Shown in pieces: positions 1 to 6,559 of a DNA stretch of 13,217 nucleotides. Source of the stretch: DRGV01 sp018903055 [NCBI: bacterium]. GTDB lineage: Bacteria; UBP18; UBA7526. Below the pieces are notes generated by a model. The model was given only the letters and a program-made list of their open reading frames with translations. It made no database searches and had not been told where the DNA came from. Position 1 is the first letter of the stretch; the number at the start of each line of letters is the position of its first letter. The stretch lies in assembly GCA_018903055.1 (NCBI GenBank), contig JAHIPW010000166.1, positions 1 through 13,217 of the forward strand, in the 5' to 3' direction. Position numbers and translations under genes: made by a program.

Positions 1-16
1 CAAAGGGATCCCTTTG
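1..16. repeat. Perfect 16-bp palindrome at the window edge
   Basis: CAAAGGGATCCCTTTG equals its own reverse complement. It may be part of a larger intergenic element cut by the window edge. No function is evident. Confidence 0.5.
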
Positions 17-24
17 GGATAAAA

Positions 25-42
25 AATCTGTGTAAATCTGTG
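25..42. repeat. ATCTGTG-type short direct repeat upstream of aspS
   Basis: AATCTGTG occurs at 25-32 and again at 35-42. The same family (ATCTGTG/ATCCGTG) returns at 5643-5690 upstream of the dgkA fusion gene. The second copy runs into the GGAG at 42-45 that is the likely aspS SD sequence, so the repeat touches the translation signal. Confidence 0.6.
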
Positions 43-50
43 GAGATAAG

Positions 51-1799
51 ATGAGAAGAACCCATTCCTGTGGAGAGTTGAGTAAAAAAGATGTAAGAAA
101 AGAGGTTAGCCTCTGTGGTTGGGTGCAGAAGAGAAGGGACCACGGAGGGCTCATCTTCATCGATTTGAGAGATTGGGGAGGAATTACTCAGGTGGTCTTC
201 AATTCCAAGATATCAAAAACGGCCCATACTAAAGCCCATATCCTGAGAAGTGAATATGTCTTAAGCATTCAGGGGAAGGTCGCCAAGAGACCCAAAGGGT
301 CAGAGAATAGAAATCTTCCTACGGGGGAGATTGAGGTCTTAGCCTCAAAGCTTGAGATATTGAACAAGTCCCAGACCCCGCCTTTTGAGATTGTTGATAG
401 TGTAAGGGCTTCTGAGGACCTGAGATTGAAGTATAGATATTTGGACCTGCGCAGAAAGCCCATGCAGTCTAATCTTATCTTGAGACACCGAATAGTCAAG
501 AAGATAAGGGACTTCTTGGACAAGAAGGGTTTTATAGAGATTGAGACCCCAATTTTGACCAAAAGTACCCCAGAAGGTGCCCGGGACTATTTAGTTCCTT
601 CCCGAGTGAATCCCGGCTCTTTCTTCGCCCTTCCCCAATCCCCCCAGCTATTCAAACAACTGCTCATGGTCTCTGGCTTCAGCAAATACTTCCAGATTGC
701 CAAATGTTTTCGAGACGAGGACTTGAGGGCTGATAGGCAACCGGAGTTCACCCAACTAGATCTGGAGGCCTCCTTCGTTGATGAAGAGGATATCGTAGGG
801 ATTACAGAGGAGGTGATAGTTGACCTCTTCTCAGAAGTGATGGGAGTAAGGGTTAAGAGGCCCTTCCCGCGCCTCAGTTATGGAGAGGCCAGGGAAAGCT
901 TTGGCACAGATCATCCCGATACCAGATTTGGCCTAAAACTCATCGATGTTACTGAGATTACTAAGAAATCGGACTTTAGAATATTCAAGGGGGCGGAATC
1001 TATCAAAGGAATAAGGGTTTCTGGGGGGGAGAAAGTAACTCTTAAGGAGATAAAGGAGCTGACTGAGGTTGCCCTGGTCTATGGCGCCAAAGGCCTTGCC
1101 TGGCTTAAGATTACTAAGGAAGGTGTGAAGGCCCCCATAGCAAAGTTTTTCAATAAAGGAATAACTGGCGATTTGATTAAAAGGATGGGGGCAGAAGAAG
1201 GAGACCTGTTACTATTCATTGCTGATAAAGAAAAAATAGTCCATGATGCCCTGGGCCGGATTCGCTTAGAATTAGGGAAGAAATTGGGGCTCATTCCAGA
1301 AGGGGAATATAGATTTCTGTGGGTTGTTGACTTTCCCCTCTTAGAGTTTGATGAGGAGGCGAAAAGGTTTGTTTCCGTTCACCATCCCTTCACCTCACCA
1401 AGAGAATCAGATATTCCTAAACTTCAAGAAAAGCCGGGAGAGGTCAAAGCAAGGGCCTACGATCTGGTCTTAAATGGCATAGAGATCGGAGGAGGGAGTA
1501 TCAGAATTGCCAATAGGAAATTGCAGGAGAAGATATTCCAGGCCCTGAAGATTCCCAAAAAAGAAGCACAGGAGAGATTCGGATTCTTGCTCGAAGCCTT
1601 AGAATACGGAGCCCCTCCCCATGGGGGGATCGCTTTAGGATTGGATAGACTGGTGATGATCATGGCGGGCAGGGAGACGATAAGGGATGTCATCGCCTTT
1701 CCCAAGACCCAGAGGGCAACCTCCCTCTTAACCGGATCTCCCTCCCCAGTTACTAAAGAACAGCTCAAAGAGCTTTCTCTACGGATCGAAGAGGAATAG
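51..1799 (+). CDS. aspS: Aspartyl-tRNA synthetase, probably non-discriminating (Asp/Asn)
   Basis: Class II aminoacyl-tRNA synthetase that charges tRNA-Asp in the cytoplasm. Its 582 residues match the bacterial family. Order seen: OB-fold anticodon-binding domain (about 1-105), class II core with motif 1 (about 145-170), motif 2 (FRDED at 220-224, then [11 protein letters not shown] at 229-239), a GAD insertion (about 285-405), and motif 3 (GIALGLDRL at 526-534). In the OB fold the sequence RRDHGG places a His at residue 31, and RPKGSEN places a Gly at residue 83. The equivalent His and Gly are associated with non-discriminating AspRS in Pseudomonas aeruginosa, whereas E. coli has Leu and Lys. 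I therefore infer that it also makes Asp-tRNA-Asn, which would need GatCAB elsewhere in the genome. The ATG at 51 has GGAG five bases upstream. The gene stands alone, with a repeat-filled gap after it. Confidence 0.97.
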   Translation: MRRTHSCGELSKKDVRKEVSLCGWVQKRRDHGGLIFIDLRDWGGITQVVFNSKISKTAHTKAHILRSEYVLSIQGKVAKRPKGSENRNLPTGEIEVLASKLEILNKSQTPPFEIVDSVRASEDLRLKYRYLDLRRKPMQSNLILRHRIVKKIRDFLDKKGFIEIETPILTKSTPEGARDYLVPSRVNPGSFFALPQSPQLFKQLLMVSGFSKYFQIAKCFRDEDLRADRQPEFTQLDLEASFVDEEDIVGITEEVIVDLFSEVMGVRVKRPFPRLSYGEARESFGTDHPDTRFGLKLIDVTEITKKSDFRIFKGAESIKGIRVSGGEKVTLKEIKELTEVALVYGAKGLAWLKITKEGVKAPIAKFFNKGITGDLIKRMGAEEGDLLLFIADKEKIVHDALGRIRLELGKKLGLIPEGEYRFLWVVDFPLLEFDEEAKRFVSVHHPFTSPRESDIPKLQEKPGEVKARAYDLVLNGIEIGGGSIRIANRKLQEKIFQALKIPKKEAQERFGFLLEALEYGAPPHGGIALGLDRLVMIMAGRETIRDVIAFPKTQRATSLLTGSPSPVTKEQLKELSLRIEEE

Positions 1800-1825
1800 T
1801 ACTATTTTGAAAATTCCCAATTTCC

Positions 1826-2009
1826 AAATTACAAACAAGATGAAAAGCATATCAGGGTATCAGCAGATCAGTGGGTAGAGCATCAGGGTACCAGAATATC
1901 AGGCTTGAATAGCTTTTTCCTGGTATCCTGATAATCTGATATCCTTCCTACTGGTATCCTGATGTCCTGATGCGCTGATTTCTGTTTTGGTCATTAGTGC
2001 TTGTAATTT
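1826..2009. repeat. Large hyphenated inverted repeat filling the aspS-lipoprotein gap
   Basis: The left half carries ATCAGGGTATCAG (1851-1863) and ATCAGGGTACCAG (1882-1894), 31 bp apart. The right half carries CTGGTATCCTGAT at 1920-1932 and 1951-1963, also 31 bp apart. The two pairs are symmetric about position 1907. Outer ends AAATTACAA (1826-1834) and TTGTAATTT (2001-2009) also pair. This could form a long cruciform or RNA stem of about 185 nt with a loop around 1904-1919. It accounts for most of the roughly 300 bases between genes. No ORF or RNA gene is recognisable in it. Confidence 0.75.
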
Positions 2010-2037
2010 AGACTTGTTTACGGGGAGAAATAATATG

Positions 2038-2165
2038 AGCCCCGTTAGAGATAAAAAGTATATTAGATAAAGACAATTCCAAAAATGAGGAGAATAAAGT
2101 GATGCAAATGGAACTAATAAATAATGACTACGCCCCGACAAGAGTCGGGGCTATCTCTAACGGGG
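2038..2165. repeat. MITE-like element with 15-bp terminal inverted repeats and an inner hairpin, spanning the lipoprotein start
   Basis: GCCCCGTTAGAGATA (from 2039) is matched by the inverted copy TATCTCTAACGGGG (from 2150). Next to the right arm is a perfect hairpin, GCCCCGAC-aaga-GTCGGGGC (about 2131-2150). The SD and start codon of the lipoprotein gene lie between the arms, and the right half is translated as its N-terminal extension. It may be one mobile palindromic element, or two separate copies of a short palindrome. Confidence 0.65.
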
Positions 2166-2857
2166 TGAGAAAGATTTTGATTGTGAATTTGATTATTATA
2201 TCCTCAATTGTTCTTGTCTCTGGCTGCGGACCAAAGAGACCATTACAGGAGATTGTAGATGCCAGGATCGCTATTCAGAAAGCCAAAGAGGCTGGGGCCA
2301 GAGAATATGCCCCGAAGAGGTTAGAGAACGCCCAAAAGTATCTCACCCGCGCCTTGGAAGCGAAGAGAAAGAAGGAGGCGGAGGAGTTGGCCCGGGAGGC
2401 AGAGGTGGATGCCCGGATAGCAGAGTCTGTAGCCAGGAGAAAAAAGGAAGAAGAGAAAAGCCGAGCGGAAGAGGTCTTAAAAGCGAAAAGACTCGCCCGC
2501 CAGGAGGCAGAGGAAACAATTACCAGGGCTCAAGAGGCGATCAGCAAGGCTGAGAAAGAGAATAAAGAGGTTGGGGTAGCGAAAGATAAGTTAGAAAAAG
2601 CAAGAGAAGCTCTTGAAAAAGAAAGATTCGCGGAGGCGAAGAAAATTGCCCGAGAGGCAAAGGAATTGGCCCTGAAGGCAGGAGCAAAACTGCCCGACTA
2701 CCATAAAGTAAAGAAAGGCGAGACATTGAAGATTATTGCTAAGGAAGTCTATAGAGATCCAGAGAAGTGGATCCTGATTTATGAAGCAAATAGGGATAAG
2801 ATTAGGAATGCCAATATCATTCATCCTGGCCAAATCCTTTCTATTCCCAAGGAGTAA
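2102..2857 (+). CDS. Lipoprotein with DUF4398-like helical repeats and a C-terminal LysM domain
   Basis: Predicted envelope lipoprotein of about 251 residues. A hydrophobic signal segment ends in the lipobox LVSGC, with the lipidated Cys near residue 42. Residues about 45-195 are a charged Ala/Lys/Glu/Arg-rich helical, probably coiled-coil region; its start (VDARIAIQKAKEAGAREYAP) resembles DUF4398. The C-terminus is a LysM domain (about 199-250: YHKVKKGETLKIIA to IHPGQILSIP), a fold that usually binds peptidoglycan. The inference is an anchor between membrane and cell wall. GAGGAG at 2087-2092 supports ATG 2102, or GTG 2099. About 21 residues precede the signal core, and much of that stretch is translated palindromic repeat. 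A GTG at 2165 would start right at the signal peptide but lacks a spaced SD. Specific function unknown. Confidence 0.88.
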   Translation: MQMELINNDYAPTRVGAISNGVRKILIVNLIIISSIVLVSGCGPKRPLQEIVDARIAIQKAKEAGAREYAPKRLENAQKYLTRALEAKRKKEAEELAREAEVDARIAESVARRKKEEEKSRAEEVLKAKRLARQEAEETITRAQEAISKAEKENKEVGVAKDKLEKAREALEKERFAEAKKIAREAKELALKAGAKLPDYHKVKKGETLKIIAKEVYRDPEKWILIYEANRDKIRNANIIHPGQILSIPKE

Positions 2858-2859
2858 AC

Positions 2860-2930
2860 GCAGAGACGCTGAAAAGGCAGAGACGCAGAGAAGTTTTCGG
2901 CGCTTCCTATAAGTTCTGCGCTTCGGCGAC
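2860..2930. repeat. GCAGAGACGC-type intergenic repeats
   Basis: GCAGAGACGC occurs at 2860-2869 and 2877-2886. After it, CGCTTC occurs twice within 2899-2926. The repeats fill the 85-bp gap between the lipoprotein gene and pgpH. No promoter or terminator is evident. Confidence 0.55.
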
Positions 2931-2931
2931 T

Positions 2932-2937
2932 AAGGAG
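2932..2937 (+). promoter_or_regulatory. SD that decides the pgpH start
   Basis: AAGGAG ends on the first base of the in-frame GTG at 2937, so it cannot serve that codon. It lies five bases before ATG 2943, which is therefore preferred. Confidence 0.7.
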
Positions 2938-2942
2938 TGAAA

Positions 2943-5144
2943 ATGGAAGAGAGAAAAAACCTACCGACAAGATGGTTGCTTGCTTTGGGATTATTCCTCA
3001 TTTTAGCTCTCATCTCTTCACCCCTCCTCACTATCCCCAGACCAAAACTGAAGATAGGGGATATTGCTCCTAGAGATATTAAAGCTCCCCAAGAGTTATC
3101 CGTAATCCATAAGGGAATTACTCTCAAAAGGCAGGAAGAGGAGGCAAGTAAGGTAAGACCGGTCTACGACTTTAATACCAGATTGATTGAGGAACTAAAA
3201 AGTAAAGTAAGCCTCATCTTTGAGGGGGTGAAGAGGGTAAGAGGAGAAGAACTATCCTTAGAAGAGAAGTCTGCCCTTTTGGATGAGGAATTAGCCATTA
3301 AACTCTCTGAGAAGACACGCATCACCTTATTAAGTTATTCTAAACCGGATAGATTAAAAAACCAGATAATAGCCCTCCTCCAGACCATAATTCAGGAGAA
3401 AATTGTTGATAATTCCGAGCTTTTTGCCACCAAGATTAAGGGAGGAATCGAGGTAAGAACGAGCGAAGGGAAAGAAATCCTTCTATTGAAGAAAGAAGGA
3501 ATATATACCCCATCTGAGGCAAAGAGACTATTGGAAGCCCGTTGTCAGGAGCTCTTTCCTGATAATCGTTTTCTACGTAACGCAGGTTATGAGGTAGCAG
3601 GCAAGCTCCTTATCCCGAACTTCAGATATGATGATAAAGCGACCAGGGAAAAACAAAGAAAGGCCAGGGAGAGTATACCACCTGTAATCTCTCTATTCAA
3701 GAAAGGACAGATAATTGTAGAGGAAGGAAAACTTATTACTGAGGATCAGCTCCTGGCCCTGGAAACCCTGTGGCAAACAACTACCAAGAGGACCTTTCCC
3801 ATTATTATAGGGAGGGCTTTGATTATTCTTGTCCTTATGGCAGGAATTGGTTTCTACCTTCGTCGCTACCAAGCCGGGGTTTTAAAAAATAATGTCCTTC
3901 TTTCTGTTCTGGGACTCATCGTTATCCTTATGCTTCTTTTGACCAAGGCCTTAACCTTTACGGACTTAAGTGGCTACTTTATTCCGGTGGCCTTTGCCAC
4001 CATATTAATTGCCGTCATCCTTGGGGGGAGATTGGCCATAATGACCGGGGTTGCCCTGGCCATCCTGGTCGGCCTTCTCACTGGAAATAGACTTCCCTTT
4101 GTGATCGTGGCCCTGGCAGGAGGAACAACCGGGGCCTACGCTGTACGTTGGTTGAAGCATAGAACCGATTTCTTGAGAGCGGGGGCATTGATCGCTTTAA
4201 CTAACTGCTTGCTCATCCTGGCTTTCATTCTGCTCGGAATAGAACCAGAACTAAAATCCTTGTGGTGGGGATTGGGCAATGGGTTTGCCTCTTCTCTTCT
4301 CGCCTTTGCTCTCCTTCCCGTATTTGAACATGGCTTCAAGGTCACTACAGATATAAGATTACTCGAACTCTCCAACCTCAATCAACCGATCCTAAAGAGG
4401 TTAGCCATCCAGGCTCCCGGGACCTACCATCACTCCATCATTGTAGGTAACTTAGCAGAGGGAGCAGCAGAGGCAGCGGGGGCCAATCCTCTCTTGGCAA
4501 GAGTGGCTTCCTATTACCACGATATCGGGAAGATAAAAAATAGTGACTACTTCATTGAGAATCGCATCGGTACTTCTAGTGAGTATAAGAAACTGGTTCC
4601 CAGATTGAGTTCCCAGATTATTATCTCCCATGTTAAGGAAGGGGTGGAGATCGCCCGGGATCATAGACTGACCCCCCGGATCATAAACATCATCGCCCAG
4701 CACCATGGGACGAGCCTCATCTCTCAGTTCTATCGCAAAGCACTGAAGATAGAAGAGGAAGGCGTGGAAGAAGAGGATTACAGATATCCCGGACCCAGAC
4801 CAAGGAGTAAGGAGGCGGCCATCGTTATGCTCGCGGATAGTGTGGAGGCTGCCTCACGCGCCTTTACCAAGCCCTCTCCAGAGGAGATTGGAGACTTGGT
4901 GAGAGAGATTATCAATGAAAAGTTCACTGATTCTCAGCTCGATGAATCTCCTTTGACCCTAAGCGACTTAAAGAAGATCGTGGAGATTTTTAGCCATACG
5001 CTGAGTGGAATAACCCATGGGAGGATCGATTATCCCCTGACAAAGAGGATTAAGAGAAGGTATGGAAATACTGGTAAAGAGCATAATAAAAGGAAAAGGC
5101 TTCAAGCCCTCTTTGGTAAGAAGGGTGGCGAAAAAAGCACTTAA
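2943..5144 (+). CDS. pgpH: 7TM-HD family cyclic-di-AMP phosphodiesterase (PgpH/YqfF type)
   Basis: Membrane-bound HD phosphohydrolase; characterised relatives hydrolyse c-di-AMP to pApA. With ATG 2943 it has 733 residues, a normal family length. Order: an N-terminal membrane helix (about 10-30), an extracytoplasmic 7TMR-HDED region (about 40-275) containing KVRPVYDFN, a bundle of about seven membrane helices (about 285-465), then a cytoplasmic HD domain. Visible metal-site residues are YHHS (His 496/497), YYHDIGK (His 526, Asp 527), ISHV (His 563), QHHGT (His 587/588) and MLADSVEA (Asp 632). The substrate is inferred from the family and from the ybeY/dgkA neighbours, as in Firmicutes. About 35 basic residues after the RIDYP region overlap the start of ybeY by 83 bp, longer than usual. 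Nothing in this window identifies a cyclase. Confidence 0.95.
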   Translation: MEERKNLPTRWLLALGLFLILALISSPLLTIPRPKLKIGDIAPRDIKAPQELSVIHKGITLKRQEEEASKVRPVYDFNTRLIEELKSKVSLIFEGVKRVRGEELSLEEKSALLDEELAIKLSEKTRITLLSYSKPDRLKNQIIALLQTIIQEKIVDNSELFATKIKGGIEVRTSEGKEILLLKKEGIYTPSEAKRLLEARCQELFPDNRFLRNAGYEVAGKLLIPNFRYDDKATREKQRKARESIPPVISLFKKGQIIVEEGKLITEDQLLALETLWQTTTKRTFPIIIGRALIILVLMAGIGFYLRRYQAGVLKNNVLLSVLGLIVILMLLLTKALTFTDLSGYFIPVAFATILIAVILGGRLAIMTGVALAILVGLLTGNRLPFVIVALAGGTTGAYAVRWLKHRTDFLRAGALIALTNCLLILAFILLGIEPELKSLWWGLGNGFASSLLAFALLPVFEHGFKVTTDIRLLELSNLNQPILKRLAIQAPGTYHHSIIVGNLAEGAAEAAGANPLLARVASYYHDIGKIKNSDYFIENRIGTSSEYKKLVPRLSSQIIISHVKEGVEIARDHRLTPRIINIIAQHHGTSLISQFYRKALKIEEEGVEEEDYRYPGPRPRSKEAAIVMLADSVEAASRAFTKPSPEEIGDLVREIINEKFTDSQLDESPLTLSDLKKIVEIFSHTLSGITHGRIDYPLTKRIKRRYGNTGKEHNKRKRLQALFGKKGGEKST

Positions 5145-5547
5145 GGCTGCCCGCCCCGCTCGCTCCGCGAGGCGGAGTCGGGCCGGGGAGGGCTACAGAG
5201 AAGTACAGGTGAGCATCCTTTTCTGTAGCGACCCCTATATTAAGAGACTGAATAAAGAGTATCGAGAAGTGAATGCTCCTACAGATGTCTTAGCCTTCTC
5301 TATGCATGGGGGTAGATTTCCTAAGGTTCATCCCGAAATCTTGGGGGACGTGGTTATTTCCCTGGAGACTGCCTCTCGCCAGGCAAAGAGATTTCGACAC
5401 TCCTTAGATGAAGAGATAGTCCTCTTAGTGGTCCACGGCATTCTTCACCTCTTAGGCTATGACCATCTAAAGAATAAAGACAAAGAACTTATGCGCCGAA
5501 AAGAAAAACAAATCCTAAGAGTAATCAGTAGAAGAGTAGGAAAGTGA
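5062..5547 (+). CDS. ybeY: Endoribonuclease/rRNA maturation factor YbeY with an in-frame repeat insertion
   Basis: Zinc-dependent protein of the UPF0054 family, active in 16S rRNA 3'-end maturation and ribosome quality control. The signature H3xH5xH is intact: His 125, His 129 and His 135 in VHGILHLLGYDH. NAPTDVLAFS (71-80) is the other conserved block. ATG 5062 follows GAGAAGG and lies inside the pgpH reading frame; coupled translation is likely. Length is 161 residues. Residues 30-44 are Arg/Ala/Ser/Gly-rich and come entirely from a 45-bp GC-rich palindrome (5149-5193), placed between the first helix and the next strand, where a surface loop is expected. The last codons and the stop lie in an 8-bp tandem repeat. 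The catalytic core is undamaged, so the gene is probably functional. Confidence 0.94.
   Translation: MEILVKSIIKGKGFKPSLVRRVAKKALKAARPARSARRSRAGEGYREVQVSILFCSDPYIKRLNKEYREVNAPTDVLAFSMHGGRFPKVHPEILGDVVISLETASRQAKRFRHSLDEEIVLLVVHGILHLLGYDHLKNKDKELMRRKEKQILRVISRRVGK
5149..5193. repeat. 45-bp palindromic element inserted in frame in ybeY
   Basis: Nested arms: GCCC / GGGC (5149-5152, 5190-5193), CCCCG / CGGGG (5154-5158, 5184-5188) and CTCCGC / GCGGAG (5163-5168, 5172-5177) around the loop GAG. It is 39/45 G or C, far above the flanking sequence. It is exactly 15 codons long and starts 4 bases after the pgpH stop codon. It resembles in concept the Rickettsia palindromic elements that insert in genes. 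Confidence 0.75.
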
Positions 5548-5577
5548 GAAAGTGAGCAGGTGGGAAAGTGGGAAAGT
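5536..5577. repeat. Five tandem 8-bp units across the ybeY stop codon
   Basis: Consecutive units: GTAGGAAA, GTGAGAAA, GTGAGCAG, GTGGGAAA, GTGGGAAA, then GT. The ybeY TGA (5545-5547) is inside unit two, so the last two amino acids (Gly-Lys) and the stop come from the repeat. Confidence 0.75.
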
Positions 5578-5592
5578 AAAATCAATGTAAAG

Positions 5593-5616
5593 TGCCTGCC
5601 TGTCGGCAGACAGGCA
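5593..5616. repeat. GCCTGCCTG/CAGGC palindrome
   Basis: GCCTGCCTGTC (5594-5604) is followed directly by GGCAGACAGGC (5605-5615), a near-perfect inverted repeat with one mismatch and one wobble. Related copies occur at 6463-6484 and 8912-8943, so this is a dispersed family in this genome. Confidence 0.75.
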
Positions 5617-5642
5617 AAATTAGCAATGCAAAGTTAGCAATT

Positions 5643-5690
5643 ATCTGTAATCTGTGCTCATCCGTAATAAATCCGTGACAATCCGTGTCC
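5643..5690. repeat. ATCTGTG/ATCCGTG repeat array upstream of the dgkA fusion
   Basis: Successive ATCTGTA, ATCTGTG, ATCCGTA, ATCCGTG and ATCCGTG units. Same family as 25-42. TTAGCAA also occurs twice just upstream (5620-5640). The 160-bp gap 5548-5707 is almost wholly repeats. Confidence 0.65.
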
Positions 5691-5707
5691 GAACGCAGTG
5701 AGGAAGA

Positions 5708-6430
5708 ATGAAGCCCAGAAGTTTTCTGGAGAGTTTTAATAGCGCGGTAGAGGGAATCATCTACGTTCTGAAGACCCAGAGGAATATGCGCATTCACTTC
5801 CTCGTTGCCATAATTATCTTAGTGGGTAGCCTCTTCCTCCGTCCTCGCCTCAGTCCCGTAGAACTTATGATCCTCTCCTTTACCATCGCCTTGGTCTTGA
5901 TCACTGAGATGCTCAATACCGCAGTAGAGAAGACCATCGACCTCATGAATGATACCTACCATCCTTTAGCGCGCATCGCAAAGGACATCACTGCGGGAAC
6001 AGTCTTAATCGTCTCTGTGATAGCCATCGTAGTGGGCTATCTCATCCTCTTCCGGCGCTATTTAGCTCCGGGAATAGAGAGTGCTATGACAAGCGTCAAA
6101 GCCTCTAGTGCCCATATCACCTTTGTCAGCCTCATGGTAGTAATCTTAGTAGTAATCCTCTTTAAGGCCCTGGCTGCCAGATCCAGTAGTTTCATGTTGA
6201 GCGGGGGAATGCCTTCCCTCCATAGTGCTTTAGCTGGCGCCATCTGGATGATTTTAGCCCTCGTTAGTGGCAATCCTATTGTCATTGTCCTGGCCTTCAT
6301 CCTGGCCCTCTTCGTCGCCCAGTCAAGAATTGCCAAGGGTATCCATTCTTTAAAAGAGGTAGTCTTTGGTGCCCTTCTCGGAATATTGACTGCTCTCTTA
6401 ATCTTCCAACTCTTTAGGAAAATAATTTGA
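5708..6430 (+). CDS. DgkA-type lipid kinase fused to a PAP2-like phosphatase domain
   Basis: Integral membrane protein of 240 residues with two enzyme-like halves. Residues 1-118 are the prokaryotic diacylglycerol/undecaprenol kinase fold: Glu 67, Asn 70 and Glu 74 in TEMLNTAVEKTID, and Lys 92-Asp 93 in ARIAKD, with the same spacing as E. coli DgkA (69/72/76/94/95). Residues 135-240 are hydrophobic and carry PAP2-like motifs: GGMPSLHSA (His 172, in place of PSGH) and SRIAKGIHSLKE (Arg 207, His 213, with Glu 217 where Asp is usual). The canonical first KxxxxxxRP motif is not clear. Inference: a bifunctional enzyme phosphorylating and dephosphorylating a lipid carrier such as undecaprenol. Position after ybeY matches the dgkA slot in Firmicutes. 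Start ATG 5708 follows GAGGA closely. The kinase call is firm; activity of the second half is less certain. Confidence 0.9.
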   Translation: MKPRSFLESFNSAVEGIIYVLKTQRNMRIHFLVAIIILVGSLFLRPRLSPVELMILSFTIALVLITEMLNTAVEKTIDLMNDTYHPLARIAKDITAGTVLIVSVIAIVVGYLILFRRYLAPGIESAMTSVKASSAHITFVSLMVVILVVILFKALAARSSSFMLSGGMPSLHSALAGAIWMILALVSGNPIVIVLAFILALFVAQSRIAKGIHSLKEVVFGALLGILTALLIFQLFRKII

Positions 6431-6431
6431 A

Positions 6432-6519
6432 GTATCGGATTGAAAATCCGATGCTTGATTACCTGTCTGCCGCCAGGCAGGCAGCGATTTCCGCCAGAGG
6501 CGGATCAGCCTCAGGCTGA
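6432..6519. repeat. Run of four adjacent hairpin palindromes
   Basis: Four inverted repeats in 88 bp: ATCGGATT-gaa-AATCCGAT (6434-6452), CTGTCTGCC-gcca-GGCAGGCAG (6463-6484), TCCGCC-aga-GGCGGA (6490-6504) and TCAGCC-tca-GGCTGA (6505-6519). The first begins one base after the upstream stop codon and could end transcription, but no T-run follows. The frame of the next gene reads through all four without a stop. Confidence 0.75.
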
Positions 6520-6550
6520 AAAATTTAGATTACACAGATTCCAAGCGAAC

Positions 6551-6554
6551 GAGG
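6551..6554 (+). promoter_or_regulatory. SD supporting a TTG start for the first CNNM gene
   Basis: GAGG lies five bases upstream of TTG 6560. The protein then starts directly with its first membrane helix, as expected in the family. Confidence 0.6.
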
Positions 6555-6559
6555 ATATC

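Noticed and set aside
2014-2036. Promoter-like TTGTTT and TAATAT
   Set aside because: Only 11 bp apart, too close for a sigma-70 promoter.
1899-2141. 80-codon minus-strand open frame
   Set aside because: It lies across the large inverted repeat and the translated product is repeat-derived with no recognisable domain.
6440-6559. In-frame 40-residue extension of the first CNNM gene
   Set aside because: It is translated palindromic repeat; the TTG at 6560 has a spaced SD and starts at the family's first membrane helix.
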